Assembly: GCF_029914245.1 (NCBI RefSeq) | Contig: NZ_JARYZI010000009.1 | Coordinates: forward strand, 93,332 to 157,331 | Direction of reading: 5' to 3' | Length of the DNA: 64,000 bases | Source: Fusibacter bizertensis | GTDB lineage: Bacteria; Bacillota; Clostridia; Peptostreptococcales; Acidaminobacteraceae | Shown: positions 1 to 10,400 of the stretch, one piece after another | How positions within the stretch are numbered: the stretch's first letter is position 1 | Layout: the number at the start of each line of letters is the position of its first letter | Position numbers and translations under genes: made by a program | Notes under the pieces: model-generated | Told to the model about the DNA's origin: nothing | The model's input: only the letters and a program-made list of their open reading frames with translations | Databases searched by the model: none

Positions 1-1295
1 ATATACGCAATTGTACCACCGCCACCTTGATCAACTTTTCCAAGTTCTCCAATTTGCCATACGATACTGTTGTCATTGAAAATTTTTCTAACTTCACCTA
101 AGAACTCAGCATTGGCATCATTACAGCCGCCTTTTCCTCTAGCACCAGTATATTTGACAAGTTGAACACCTTTTCCAATATGGGCAGAGTTTTTCTTGTC
201 ATAGGCACCTGCATAATTTGGATCAAATGCAGCACCAACATCACCAGATAATACACTTGTATTTGAGATACATCTTCTTAAAAACAAATCATTAAAATTA
301 GGTTCTTGAAGTGCGATTAACTCCGCAACAATATTTTCAAAATATCTTGATTGAGAACCAGTATTACCTTGGCTTCCCACTTCTTCTTTATCCATAAACA
401 TACCACAAGCAGTTGTTTGAAGATTTTCAAGTTCAAACATTGCAGCTAGACCAGCATAACTACAAACTCTATCATCATGTCCATATGCTGAAATCATACT
501 TCTATCTAAGCCTAAATCTTTTGCTTTTCCAGCAGGTACAATTTCAAACTCTGCAGATAAGAAATCTTCTTCTTGAATACCATATTTCTCACTTAAGATT
601 TTTAAAACATGAAGTTTTACTTTATCCTTAGTCTTATCATCACCTATTGGCATATGACCAACCAAAACGTTTAATGTTTCACCATCAATACCTTCAGCGA
701 GGGTCTTAGAAGATTGATCTTTCGCTAAGTGTGGTAACAAATCAGTAATTGCTAAGATTGGATCAGTTTCATCTTCACCAATTACAACTTCTATTTTTTC
801 GTTGTTTTTATTGTAGACAATACCATGTAATGCTAATGGTGTAGCTGTCCATTGGTATTTTTTTATGCCGCCATAATAATGTGTTTTAAAGAAAGCCATA
901 TCACTATCTTCATATAATGGAAATGGTTTAAGGTCTAGTCTTGGAACATCAATATGAGCTCCAACTACATTCATACCTTCTTTAAGGGGTTTTTCGCCCA
1001 TTACAAAAAGTACAATTGATTTATCGCGATTCATCGCATAAATTTTAGAACCTTTCTCAAGTTTCTCTTTACCCTCAAGAAATAGATTGACATCTTTAAA
1101 GCCTTTTTCCACAGCTAATCTTAAGATCTCATTTGCGCTTTCTCTTTCGGTTTTACCCTTATCAAGAAAAAGCTTATAGTCTTCATTAAATGCAAAACAA
1201 GTCTTGATCTCATCTTCACTTAATGCTTCCCAAGCATTTTTGAAGCTGTGGGTTAATGACTTTGATAATTCTTCAAATTGTGTTGAATTTTCCAT
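1..1295 (-). CDS. M18 family aminopeptidase, C-terminus cut by window edge
   Basis: This is a zinc metallo-aminopeptidase of the M18 family, a cytosolic enzyme that removes N-terminal residues from peptides. My reading of the reverse strand gives an open frame of about 431 codons running off the left edge, so the C-terminus is missing. Family signatures are visible: GAHIDVPRLDLKP (metal HxD), YGHDDRVCSYAGL, the DKEEVGSQG motif and, near the cut end, GELGKVDQGGGGT. The ATG at 1295 follows a GAGGGGG ribosome site about five bases upstream. It is probably monocistronic, as an AT-rich gap separates it from the DegU-like gene. The family call is secure; substrate preference is not readable. Confidence 0.92.
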   Translation of the reverse strand, partial: MENSTQFEELSKSLTHSFKNAWEALSEDEIKTCFAFNEDYKLFLDKGKTERESANEILRLAVEKGFKDVNLFLEGKEKLEKGSKIYAMNRDKSIVLFVMGEKPLKEGMNVVGAHIDVPRLDLKPFPLYEDSDMAFFKTHYYGGIKKYQWTATPLALHGIVYNKNNEKIEVVIGEDETDPILAITDLLPHLAKDQSSKTLAEGIDGETLNVLVGHMPIGDDKTKDKVKLHVLKILSEKYGIQEEDFLSAEFEIVPAGKAKDLGLDRSMISAYGHDDRVCSYAGLAAMFELENLQTTACGMFMDKEEVGSQGNTGSQSRYFENIVAELIALQEPNFNDLFLRRCISNTSVLSGDVGAAFDPNYAGAYDKKNSAHIGKGVQLVKYTGARGKGGCNDANAEFLGEVRKIFNDNSIVWQIGELGKVDQGGGGTIAY

Positions 1296-1376
1296 GATAT
1301 CCCCCTCGAAATTGTTCAAAATAATGTGAATACTATATATATAGGATATCTAAATAATTCTATACATTCAAGTGAA

Positions 1377-2027
1377 TTAAATTTTTGTAATATTATGTTT
1401 GATTGCATACAGTGCTGCTTGCGTTCTATCGGTCACTTTTATCTTTTTAAAAATATTTGATACATGGTTTTTAACTGTCTTCTCACTAATAAAAAGTTCA
1501 ATTGCAATCTCTTTATTATTATAGCCTCTTGAGATCAAACGGATGACTTCAAACTCACGTTTGGTTAAATTGTTACCAATTACATCTTCCATGTTTTTAT
1601 CTTTTCGCTTGTATTCACGTACTAGTATGCCAGACAAAGTTGGATGGATATAGACTTCACCTTGCACTACTTTTTGAATTGCTTTTACAAGAGACGATAC
1701 ATCAGCATCTTTTAGAACATAACCTTCTGCACCAATATTAATCGTTTCGATCAGGTATTCTGCATCTTCATGGATCGTCAACATGATAACTTTAGTTTCT
1801 GGATAATCAGTTTTAATTTGTTTAAGACAATCTATACCATTCATGTTTGGCATATTGATGTCAAGCAAAATGACATCTGGTTGTGTGTTACGGATACATT
1901 CAAGAGCCTCGATACCATCACCAGCTAATGCAACTATTTCGAAATTGTCTTCAAGCTCAAGTAGCTTCTTTATGCCCTCTCTTATAAGTGCATGATCATC
2001 TGCTATTGCAACTTTAATTTTTTTCAT
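1377..2027 (-). CDS. NarL/LuxR-type response regulator, DegU-like
   Basis: A two-component response regulator of 216 residues. The N-terminal receiver domain carries the acidic pair (AIADDH), the phospho-acceptor Asp56 in LLDINMP, and the conserved Lys in YVLKDAD. The C-terminal LuxR helix-turn-helix covers about residues 150-210 (LTKREFEVIRLISRG, EKTVKNHV). I chose the ATG at 2027 because GGAGG lies five bases upstream. A TTG five codons earlier would overlap the kinase stop but would start ahead of that ribosome site. It follows the DegS-like kinase by 11 bp and is its obvious partner. Target genes cannot be read from the sequence. Confidence 0.93.
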   Translation of the reverse strand: MKKIKVAIADDHALIREGIKKLLELEDNFEIVALAGDGIEALECIRNTQPDVILLDINMPNMNGIDCLKQIKTDYPETKVIMLTIHEDAEYLIETINIGAEGYVLKDADVSSLVKAIQKVVQGEVYIHPTLSGILVREYKRKDKNMEDVIGNNLTKREFEVIRLISRGYNNKEIAIELFISEKTVKNHVSNIFKKIKVTDRTQAALYAIKHNITKI

Positions 2028-2038
2028 ATACTCCTCCG

Positions 2039-3166
2039 TCAATTATTGGGAATCCTGATTTTGATTATAGTACCCTTTTGATGTGTCGAATTGATTTCTA
2101 AAGTGCCATTAATAATTTCAATGCGTTCTTTCATATTATAAAGGCCAAAGCCTAGTGGACTTTCAGTGGTTTTTGTTACATCAAATCCAACACCATCGTC
2201 TTCAATCATCACGTTGATCTCAATATCACTAATATGCAAATCTATCTTAGCATGTTTACAATGTGAGTGTTTAACTATATTATTAAACGCTTCTTGTATC
2301 ACTCTAAACACCATAAGGTTCGTCAGTTGATTATCAATCACTGAACTCTGAAAAACGTTAAAATCTACAATGATATTAGATGTATCCATTATATTTGAAA
2401 TCAATTTTTTGATAGTTGGTACTAAACCAAGGTCATCAAGAGACATGGGCATCAAATCGTATATAATCTTTCTGATGTCTTTAAGTGTATCTCTAACATC
2501 CTCTTGTAACTCAGCAATTTCTCGTTTTGCTTTAACGGGAGATGTATCAATAATTTTTGAAGCATATTCAGCTTTAAAGATAACATTAGCAAGTGATTGC
2601 GCTGGCCCATCATGAATATCTCTAGAAATTCTTTTCTTCTCATTTTCTTGAGCTTCAATGATCTTAATACTTAAATCCTTTTTCTGTTTTATGTCTTCTA
2701 TCTGTTCAAAGACACTGCTCGTTAGATATTCTAGTGCAACGCTGACCTTAGTTTCTAGTATCTCTGATTTTTTAATAACCTCTACACTATTACGCATTAA
2801 CCTTTCCAGTTCATTTCTACGTTCGTTATATTCTTTTTCTTCTTGTCTTTTAGAAGATAATGCCAATAGTACTTTTTGAGACAATGCATATGCTTCTTTT
2901 ATATCATTTTCAGTAAACTCATCAAAATGCTCATTGATGGTCTTAATCATATTTCTAGCCATTTTAGACCGTATCTCAAGTTTATCTACTTCATTGATCA
3001 TGATGGTTAACTTCGCCTTAATACTCATCAGTTCTTGCTCATATGATGTGTAATCGTGACGTGCACGTTCTGAGATGTCGAAAATCTCTTTTTTGCCATC
3101 TTCAATCGCCAATGCAGTTTTTTGTATAATTTGATCCAAACTACTGATATTAATCAAGTTTTTCAC
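2039..3166 (-). CDS. DegS-like cytosolic sensor histidine kinase
   Basis: A histidine kinase of 375 residues with no membrane segment. Residues about 1-165 are charged and helical, resembling the DegS sensor region. A HisKA_3 box follows with phospho-acceptor His185 in SRDIHDGPAQS. The C-terminal HATPase has an N-box (FRVIQEAFNNIVKHS), IEDDGVGFD and GFGLYNMKERI. The start is GTG, preceded by a weak GGGGTG site, so the start is less certain than the rest. An extended -10 element lies about 30 bp upstream. It should phosphorylate the regulator encoded just downstream. A soluble DegS-type kinase implies an intracellular signal; which one is unknown. Confidence 0.92.
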   Translation of the reverse strand: MKNLINISSLDQIIQKTALAIEDGKKEIFDISERARHDYTSYEQELMSIKAKLTIMINEVDKLEIRSKMARNMIKTINEHFDEFTENDIKEAYALSQKVLLALSSKRQEEKEYNERRNELERLMRNSVEVIKKSEILETKVSVALEYLTSSVFEQIEDIKQKKDLSIKIIEAQENEKKRISRDIHDGPAQSLANVIFKAEYASKIIDTSPVKAKREIAELQEDVRDTLKDIRKIIYDLMPMSLDDLGLVPTIKKLISNIMDTSNIIVDFNVFQSSVIDNQLTNLMVFRVIQEAFNNIVKHSHCKHAKIDLHISDIEINVMIEDDGVGFDVTKTTESPLGFGLYNMKERIEIINGTLEINSTHQKGTIIKIRIPNN

Positions 3167-3195
3167 ACAAACACCCCATATTTAGTCTAAGAAGT

Positions 3196-3204
3196 ATTAT
3201 ACCA
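3196..3204 (-). promoter_or_regulatory. Extended -10 promoter for degS/degU-like pair
   Basis: Reading the minus strand, TGGTATAAT is a consensus extended -10 element, about 30 bp ahead of the GTG start. The region 17 bp upstream is only a weak -35 (TATATA), so the extended TG probably carries recognition. Confidence 0.5.
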
Positions 3205-3205
3205 T

Positions 3206-3240
3206 AAAAGCCCACGTGTATATATAACGTGGGCTTTTTT
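3206..3240. terminator. Bidirectional hairpin terminator after cheW
   Basis: AAAAGCCCACGT pairs with ACGTGGGCTTTT around a nine-base AT loop, with T-runs on both strands. It lies just past the CheW gene and probably ends the long minus-strand gene run that begins at the MarR gene. Confidence 0.85.
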
Positions 3241-3279
3241 GAATCTTGAGTCCTAGTAATCTAGTCAATATTGCATTCA

Positions 3280-3726
3280 TTAGAGTGTTATTATTTCTTC
3301 TATTTCTTCATCGCTTAAAACATTGTCAAGATCAATTACAATAATCAATTCGTTATTGTAAACGCATACTTCAGAAATATAAGCATTATCTCGTTTGATT
3401 GCAATTTTGGGTGGAGGCATAATCAAAGATTCTTCAACAGTCATTGACTGAGACGCGTCATCTACCAAAAATCCGATCTGAATATCACCTTTTCTAGCAA
3501 TGAGAATTCTCTTTTCATTCATCTTTTGCTCTGCCATTTTAAATCTTTTTTTCAAATTTACAACTGGGATGATATCGCCTCTAAGATTTAATAGACCATC
3601 GATATATGCTGGACCATTTGGTAATGGTGTAATTGAAGCATATTCAGTGATAGACGCAATATGATTGATACTGGCTGCAAATTTCTCTTCATTTAATTTA
3701 AAAATAATGTACTGTTTATCAGCCAT
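3280..3726 (-). CDS. cheW: CheW-like coupling protein
   Basis: A single-domain CheW protein of 148 residues that in chemotaxis bridges receptors and the CheA kinase. Visible family features are the opening YIIFKLNEEKFA, PNGPAYIDGLLNLRGDIIPVVNLKKRF and the later GFLVDDASQSMTV. The ATG follows an AGGGGG site. It starts 14 bp after the DUF896 gene and is followed by a strong terminator, so it is the last gene of its unit. No CheA, CheY or receptor gene is in the window; the CheW could serve a distant chemotaxis complex or another receptor/kinase array. The family call is firm, the partner is inferred. Confidence 0.9.
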   Translation of the reverse strand: MADKQYIIFKLNEEKFAASINHIASITEYASITPLPNGPAYIDGLLNLRGDIIPVVNLKKRFKMAEQKMNEKRILIARKGDIQIGFLVDDASQSMTVEESLIMPPPKIAIKRDNAYISEVCVYNNELIIVIDLDNVLSDEEIEEIITL

Positions 3727-3740
3727 ATTCTTGCCCCCTA

Positions 3741-3917
3741 TTAATCTTTATATACGATTTCTACATTATCGAGTTGATTTTTGAAATTTTTACGAAATGC
3801 TTTAAGGTATTTTTCTCTTAATTCTAACTGCTCTATTGTTTCTTCTTCAGTTAATCCAACTGTTTTTTTCTTTTGAGCTAACGCATTTATTCTATCTAAC
3901 TTTTCTTGTCCTAACAC
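3741..3917 (-). CDS. DUF896 (UPF0291) small protein, YnzC-like
   Basis: A 58-residue, mostly helical, charged protein. It begins LGQEKLDRINALAQKKK, passes through GLTEEETIEQLELREKYL and ends KNQLDNVEIVYKD, the pattern of the Firmicute DUF896/YnzC family (two-helix hairpin followed by a short tail). The start is GTG with AAGGTG six bases upstream. It sits 29 bp after hutH and 14 bp before cheW on the same strand. The biochemical role of the family is not established; B. subtilis relatives have been linked to the SOS response. Its neighbours here do not clarify its job. Confidence 0.85.
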   Translation of the reverse strand: MLGQEKLDRINALAQKKKTVGLTEEETIEQLELREKYLKAFRKNFKNQLDNVEIVYKD

Positions 3918-3946
3918 TTTAACACCTTTCTAAGCTCGGTATAATC

Positions 3947-5479
3947 TTATACTTTAAGTGTTCCGAGCACATCTTCTACCTTTGTCAAAATTTTATTTGT
4001 TTTTATTATATCATATATTTTATTAAAATCTACATTCATTACTCGATCTTCTTCAATTTTAGAAACTGAACTTCTAATCACGTCATATGCAGCTTTCGTT
4101 CCTTTTCCAAGGCGTGTTGCGTCTGAAAAATCAATCGCTTGTGCAGCACATAAAAGTTCAATTGCAATTACGTTTTGTGCATTAAAAAGGATCTCTTTCG
4201 CTTTTCGCGCAGCTATGGTTCCCATACTTACGTGATCTTCTTGATTTGCCGACGATGGTATCGAATCTACACTAGCTGGATGAGCAAGCACTTTATTCTC
4301 TGATACTAAAGAAGCAGCAGCATATTGTGCAATCATAAAGCCAGAATGTAAACCACCATGTGGTGTTAAGAATGCAGGAAGACCGCTTAGCTGTGGATTA
4401 ACCAATCTTTCAATTCGTCTTTCGGAAACATTTGCAACTTCTGCCAGAGCGATTCCTAAAAAGTCAAAAGGCAATGCCATAGGTTGACCATGGAAATTTC
4501 CACCTGAAAATACAACGCCATCTTCTGGGAAAAGAATTGGATTATCAGTTACGGCATTAATTTCAATATTGATTCTCTCAACCACGTAGTTCAGTGCGTC
4601 TTTAGAAGCACCGTGTATTTGAGGAATGCAGCGTATTGTATAGGCATCTTGAACTCTTATTTCACCTTGTCTTGTCGTTAGACCACTATCTTCTAATATT
4701 CTTAACATGTTAGCAGCTGTATCAATCTGCCCTTGATGTGGTCTAACCATATGGAGTCTTGGATCAAATGCATCTGTAATACCTTTAAGTGCTTCAACAG
4801 TCATTGCAGCAGATATATCACTTAACTTAACCAGTTGTATCGCTTCATAGGCTGTGATAGTACCTACAGCGGTCATCACTTGTGTTCCGTTTATCAGTGC
4901 GAGACCTTCCTTTGATGTCAATTCAATAGTTGGTATCCCCGCTTTAGCCATTGCCTTAGCGCCATCCATTCTAACGCCTTCGTAGATAGCTTCTCCAAGT
5001 CCAATCATAACTAGAACCATATGAGAAAGTGGTGCTAAATCTCCACTTGCTCCAAGCGAGCCCTTTTCAGGAATGATTGGGTGAACGCCCTTATTTAACA
5101 TTTGAACCAGTGTATCTATCGTTGCAGGCTGAACGCCACTATGCCCTTTGGCCATATTATTAACACGTAATAACATAATTGCTCTTACAATTTCTTCTGA
5201 GAAAGGATTGCCAATGCCACAAGAGTGACTGATGATTAAATTTCTTTGTAGGTCCTTTGTTTCTTCTTTGGATATTGTCACATCAGAAAATTTCCCAAAT
5301 CCAGTTGTTATGCCATATACAACTTTTTTAGAATCAACTATTTCATCTACAAATTTTCTCGCTATAATTACTTTGTCTTTAGCTTCTTGTGACAATTCAA
5401 CTTTATAACCAAACCTAGAAACTTCTAAAACTTTATCAATTGTTAAGCTTTGTCCATCAATCATGACAACATTTTTCAT
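3947..5479 (-). CDS. hutH: Histidine ammonia-lyase
   Basis: The first enzyme of histidine breakdown, removing ammonia from L-histidine to give trans-urocanate in the cytosol. At 510 residues it is full length. The self-forming MIO cofactor comes from Ala144-Ser145-Gly146 in GSLGASGDLAPLSH, and the active-site tyrosine is in YGITTGFG (about Tyr55). The ATG has an AAGGGG site upstream. It is not with the other hut genes: ftcD, hutI and fchA lie about 22-25 kb away. Here it follows ygiQ by 44 bp and precedes the DUF896 gene, so it may share a transcript with signalling genes. Urocanase (hutU) is not in the window. Confidence 0.97.
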   Translation of the reverse strand: MKNVVMIDGQSLTIDKVLEVSRFGYKVELSQEAKDKVIIARKFVDEIVDSKKVVYGITTGFGKFSDVTISKEETKDLQRNLIISHSCGIGNPFSEEIVRAIMLLRVNNMAKGHSGVQPATIDTLVQMLNKGVHPIIPEKGSLGASGDLAPLSHMVLVMIGLGEAIYEGVRMDGAKAMAKAGIPTIELTSKEGLALINGTQVMTAVGTITAYEAIQLVKLSDISAAMTVEALKGITDAFDPRLHMVRPHQGQIDTAANMLRILEDSGLTTRQGEIRVQDAYTIRCIPQIHGASKDALNYVVERINIEINAVTDNPILFPEDGVVFSGGNFHGQPMALPFDFLGIALAEVANVSERRIERLVNPQLSGLPAFLTPHGGLHSGFMIAQYAAASLVSENKVLAHPASVDSIPSSANQEDHVSMGTIAARKAKEILFNAQNVIAIELLCAAQAIDFSDATRLGKGTKAAYDVIRSSVSKIEEDRVMNVDFNKIYDIIKTNKILTKVEDVLGTLKV

Positions 5480-5523
5480 AACGCTTCCCCTTTTTGTTGA
5501 TATTTTGTTTACATCTTACCAAA

Positions 5524-7389
5524 TTATCGTCTTTTTTGAGTCTTTTTAGAACTTGATTTACTTTGCGTACGTTGTGAATACGATTGTTTACCAAGTTTAG
5601 GTCTGATTAATGCTTTATCATGTGTGCCAATTAGATCTTGTCGATTGGCTAGAATAAGAGCTTCATAAACCAACTCATAGTTTCTAGGATTTTTGTATTG
5701 TAAAAGTGCACGTTGCATTGCTTTTTCCTGTGAAGTCTTAGGGACATAAACTGGTTTCATCGTTCTTGGATCAATGCCAGTATGATACATACATGTACTT
5801 AGAGTCCCTGGAGTAGGATAGAAATCCTGCACTTGCTCTGGTGTATAGTTTATATCTCTCAAATACTCCGCTAACCTAATAGCTGATTTGAGGGTACTTC
5901 CTGGGTGTGAGCTCATCAGGTAAGGAATAATATATTGCTCTTTCCCTATAGATTTATTAATATCGTCAAATGTTTTCACGAACTCGCTATACAGTTTACC
6001 ACTTGGTTTCCCCATGTAGTCAAGTACGGTTTCATCTATGTGTTCTGGTGCAACTTTAAGCTGGCCACTTACATGATGTTCACAAAGGTCAAAGAAAAAG
6101 TCTTTTGAGTCATCATACATGAGATAATCATATCTAATCCCACTGCGTATAAATACTTTCTTAACCCCTTCAAGTTCTCTTAATTTTGTCATTAACTCTG
6201 CATAATCTGTGTGATCGACATTCAAGTGTTCACACGGTTCAGGATAAAGACATTGTTTATGCTTACACGCTCCGTGTTTTAATTGTTTATCACATGCTGG
6301 GTTTCTAAAGTTAGCTGTTGGACCACCAACGTCATTGATATAACCTTTGAAATCACTATCAGAGATAATCTGCTTAGCTTCCTCTAAAATTGACTCATGT
6401 GATCTAGAACTTACGATTCTACCTTGATGAAAAGCAAGCGCACAAAATGAACAATTACCAAAACAACCTCGTTCACTAATAATACTCAGTTTGACTTCTG
6501 AAATTGCTGGAATTCCACCTAACTGCACATAAGTTGGATGAATAGCGCGTTGATAGCCTAGGTTAAATGTCCAGTCTAGCTGATCACGTTCAAGTGGTCT
6601 TGTAGGTGGATTTTGGACCAAATATCTATCTTGATGTTTCTGGACAATTGTTTTACCTCTTATTGGATCTTGTTCGTCATATATTTTTTTAAAACTCTTT
6701 GCGTAAGCAACTTTATCTTTACTTACGATTTCAAATGGATCAATTTCTAGATAGTCTGGAAGCATGTCTAAGTGACTTGTCATAAAGCAAGTGCCTGGGA
6801 TATGTGTAATATATTCTACATCAATACCATTATTTAGGTATTCAGCTATCTCTACGATCTGATGTTCTCCCATGCCAAATACAAGTAAATCAGCTCCACT
6901 GTCTACTAAGATTGATCGGCGTACCAAGTCATCCCAATAATCATAATGTGCAAATCTTCGAAGAGAGGCTTCAATTCCACCTATAATAATAGGTAATTTT
7001 TTATATTTTTTTCGAATGAGGTTGGTATATACAATTGTAGCACGATCAGGTCTGAGCCCCATTTCACCACCTGGTGAAAAACTGTCCGTCTGTCTTCTTT
7101 TTCTAGAGACATAATAATGGTTTACCATTGAGTCCATGTTTCCAGAAGTTACCAAGAAGCCTAATCTTGGCGTCCCTAGTTTAGTTATACTTTCAGGATC
7201 GTTCCAATCTGGTTGTGCAATGATGCCAACTTTATAGCCAGCATCTAATAAAACTCTTCCAATTATGGTTGGACCAAAAGTAGGATGATCAACATATGCA
7301 TCGCCAGAAACTAAGACGAAGTCTACGCCTTCCCACTCAAGTCGTTTAAGGTCCTCCTGATTCATAGGAAGAAAGTCATTTAATATCAT
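5524..7389 (-). CDS. YgiQ family radical SAM protein
   Basis: A 621-residue protein of the YgiQ (UPF0313) radical SAM family. The N-terminal region (VSGDAYVDHPTFGPTIIGR) is the cobalamin-binding-like domain typical of the family. The [4Fe-4S] cluster ligands are Cys309, Cys313 and Cys316 in GCFGNCSFC. A second Cys cluster (CKHKQCLYPEPCEH) follows, and the tail is basic and Ser/Lys rich. The reaction of the family is unknown. It sits 42 bp after the giant pseudokinase gene and 44 bp before hutH. Family assignment is firm; no functional link to the neighbours can be read. Confidence 0.93.
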   Translation of the reverse strand: MILNDFLPMNQEDLKRLEWEGVDFVLVSGDAYVDHPTFGPTIIGRVLLDAGYKVGIIAQPDWNDPESITKLGTPRLGFLVTSGNMDSMVNHYYVSRKRRQTDSFSPGGEMGLRPDRATIVYTNLIRKKYKKLPIIIGGIEASLRRFAHYDYWDDLVRRSILVDSGADLLVFGMGEHQIVEIAEYLNNGIDVEYITHIPGTCFMTSHLDMLPDYLEIDPFEIVSKDKVAYAKSFKKIYDEQDPIRGKTIVQKHQDRYLVQNPPTRPLERDQLDWTFNLGYQRAIHPTYVQLGGIPAISEVKLSIISERGCFGNCSFCALAFHQGRIVSSRSHESILEEAKQIISDSDFKGYINDVGGPTANFRNPACDKQLKHGACKHKQCLYPEPCEHLNVDHTDYAELMTKLRELEGVKKVFIRSGIRYDYLMYDDSKDFFFDLCEHHVSGQLKVAPEHIDETVLDYMGKPSGKLYSEFVKTFDDINKSIGKEQYIIPYLMSSHPGSTLKSAIRLAEYLRDINYTPEQVQDFYPTPGTLSTCMYHTGIDPRTMKPVYVPKTSQEKAMQRALLQYKNPRNYELVYEALILANRQDLIGTHDKALIRPKLGKQSYSQRTQSKSSSKKTQKRR

Positions 7390-7431
7390 GTGTTTCCCTT
7401 TCTAAATGAGCGCATTGCTCTGTGTAGATGA

Positions 7432-10400
7432 TTAAAACAGTATGTGTTCTAGAACTGGTCTAAGTGATTCAACAAAATTGAAATTACTAAAATCAAATTC
7501 TTTAACTTTAATTCTTACTGAAATCGCTAATATACCTCTTTGCTTCTCGGAATTAAAACTCATAATAATATAAGATTTCCAATCTGGCATTATAGTCACT
7601 TCTGAACCCACTTCTTCTGAGATAGTTAACTCATCCCAATCGATAAAGTAGTGACTCTGATTTGTATTGATATATTGGTTGATAATCCTCTGTTCAACAA
7701 CAAGGGTATCCCCAATTATGTCTAATCCCTTTTTCTTATAGAGTACTTGCTTGATCTGATCATTTTCATCAAGCTTTAGAAATTGAATTTCATCCCCTTC
7801 AGTTATATCAAGTAATGAGATAAATGTATTTCTAATGCCTTCTTCTTGAGAATGTCCATGATTCAACTGGTTGATAATATCTAATATTGCTTGCATGTTT
7901 CTCGTGTCAGATGAGATATTGCCCGTTAATATGCCCGTCAATCGATCATAACGATGCCCTTCTTTGATGAGGTTATCATCCCAACTTGTAGATTTATTTC
8001 GACCATTGTTTTTACTATAGTAAAGCGCTTGATCTGCTTTCTCCACAAGTTCTTCTTCATTGGCACCATCAATTGGATATGTCGAAACACCAAGACTTAC
8101 TGTAAGCGGATGTTCTTCCCCTAACAATTTGCTTTGTTGAATCAACAACCTGATTTTCTCGGCTACTTTATAACCACTTGGCGCATCAGTCTCAGGTAAA
8201 ATAATAATAAACTCTTCTCCACCATAACGTGCTACATAGTCAGTATTTCGAACAGATTTTAGCAAGAGTTCACCAATTCTAGTAAGAATTTCATCCCCTT
8301 TACGATGTCCATAAGTATCATTGACATTTTTAAACTTATCTATATCCAACATAATCACTGATAAACTATAGTTTTGTTGTCTTGAGATACTCATCATGAG
8401 TGCAAACTGTTGCTCTATATATTTTCTTAGATACACGCCTGTTAGTTTATCAATTGTAGAAAGTTTTTTCAAGTTATAGTTGTCTATAAAGACATAGATC
8501 AAATTTATAAAAGATTTTGCTTGTTCAAAAGTAAAGTCATTAAAACGATTAATTACATTAGTGGTATCTAAAAAAACATAACCACTGATTTTTTTCTTTG
8601 ATGCAAACATATCATCTCTTCTTTTTTCACCAAAATCCTTTGCAATTGTCGCTTCATAAATAGGAAAACAGATCATGCCCTTTTGATCGTCAATTAACAG
8701 TTGTGCATTTGTATTTGAGTTCAACTTAGAGATGTAAATGCCATCTATATCGTTACCGAAATTATTAATCAAACGCATAATATCATATTCTTTAGCACCT
8801 TCTGCGGTGCTAATAACTTCACTAATATTATCATTTTCATCTAGTAAGTAAATAAATGCACGTTCACCAATTGTTACCTGTTGTAAGTACTTAAGAATAA
8901 GCTTAAGGTTTGTGATTTCATCTTTTTCTAAATGCTTAATTAAATCAATAGAACTTTCATACTTTTCATGGTCCGTTAGCTCATAATTTTTATAAACCAG
9001 ATTTAAGAACTCACTATTATTGTATAGAAGATTAAACTGACTTAAATCGAAAAAGTCTTCAACGGTATCAATTCTTCCCTCAACAATTAAGCCATACTTA
9101 CTGCCTTCAAAATTGAGTAAAATTCTGATGATTTTGTTGATCTTATTTTTAAGTGCCATTTTTAAATCGTCTTGAAGGATATACGTTTCTTTGAACTCAT
9201 AAGGAATGTTTGCAGTAAGATCTGCGATAACATCAAGCGCCATAAGATAATACCTTAAAGCTTCATAGGTATTTCTCTTTTCATAGTACTCGTTCCCCAA
9301 TATATAATAAACACGCCATAAGAATTCAGAGGATTGCTCTTTAATTTGATCAATTAAAGTAAGCGCTCGTTCAATGGCATAATCGGAAAAGCAAGCTTCT
9401 ATAAAATCTCTTTTAAGCCTCACTAATTTAGTATTATAGCGTTTCATCAGCGCATAATCCATCTGTAAAAGTCTTTCCGCAGATAGATAATCGTTCTCTA
9501 CGATGGTATCAATAAGAAGTTCTAAGACAAACTCTCTAAGCAATTTAGATTCTGCTGGATTTTCAGTACTTTCAAATAAAGATTCAAGTTCTTGATGTGG
9601 CAAACTTTTTACGGAATGTCGCTCCCCTTTATTGTTTAGTACAATATTTTCTTTTTTATAGCTCAGCTTTAAGTCTATTATTTTTAGTCGATATTTTCGA
9701 TATTCATCTACAACTTCATCCGCATTAAACTCGTAACGCCACTGGTTCACTTTCATAATACTATTCATAGCTAGAAAATACTCAAAATGAAGTAAATAAT
9801 AATCAAATTTATCATAATCCCTTTTTTTAATAATTTGAACTTCATGTTCTAATCTTGCGATTAACTTATGTGCTTTACCATAGTTTTCATTGAGAACTTG
9901 TCCATGGCATAAGTTTAATAAAGAAAGTATCGTCATATTTTTATCGCCGACATTTTCCGCCATTTCATTTGCTTCTTCAAAATATTTGTTAGATGTTTCG
10001 TATCGCCCTTCTATCCTATAAGTTTCTCCAAGATTATTGAGATATATTGGTAAGTTCATAAAATAGTTCCTGTTGATGGCTTTAGTATATGCTTTCCTAA
10101 AGTAATCTCTCGCTACTATATAATCCCCATAACCATCTAGGTAAATTACACCAAAATTATTGTAAGCTCGAACGATGTTTTCTTCATCATTACTCTCTTT
10201 ATAGTATTTTAAGCTTTCAGTAAAAGCATCAATACTTGCATCAAACTGATTATTGTATAGATGATTAATTCCCTTCTCATTTTCAAACACTGCAATATGA
10301 TGGGGTAAATTGTTCAATTTACTTACTGCAAGATAATGCATCGCTAAAATACGATGACCTTCTAGGTCACCTTTACTAATCGTGCATTTACATTTTATAA

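Noticed and set aside
413..631. Plus-strand open frame of 72 residues
   Set aside because: It is antisense to the M18 aminopeptidase, which has clear family motifs across this stretch.
2028..2042. TTG start for the DegU-like regulator
   Set aside because: It lies upstream of the GGAGG site that best serves the ATG at 2027.
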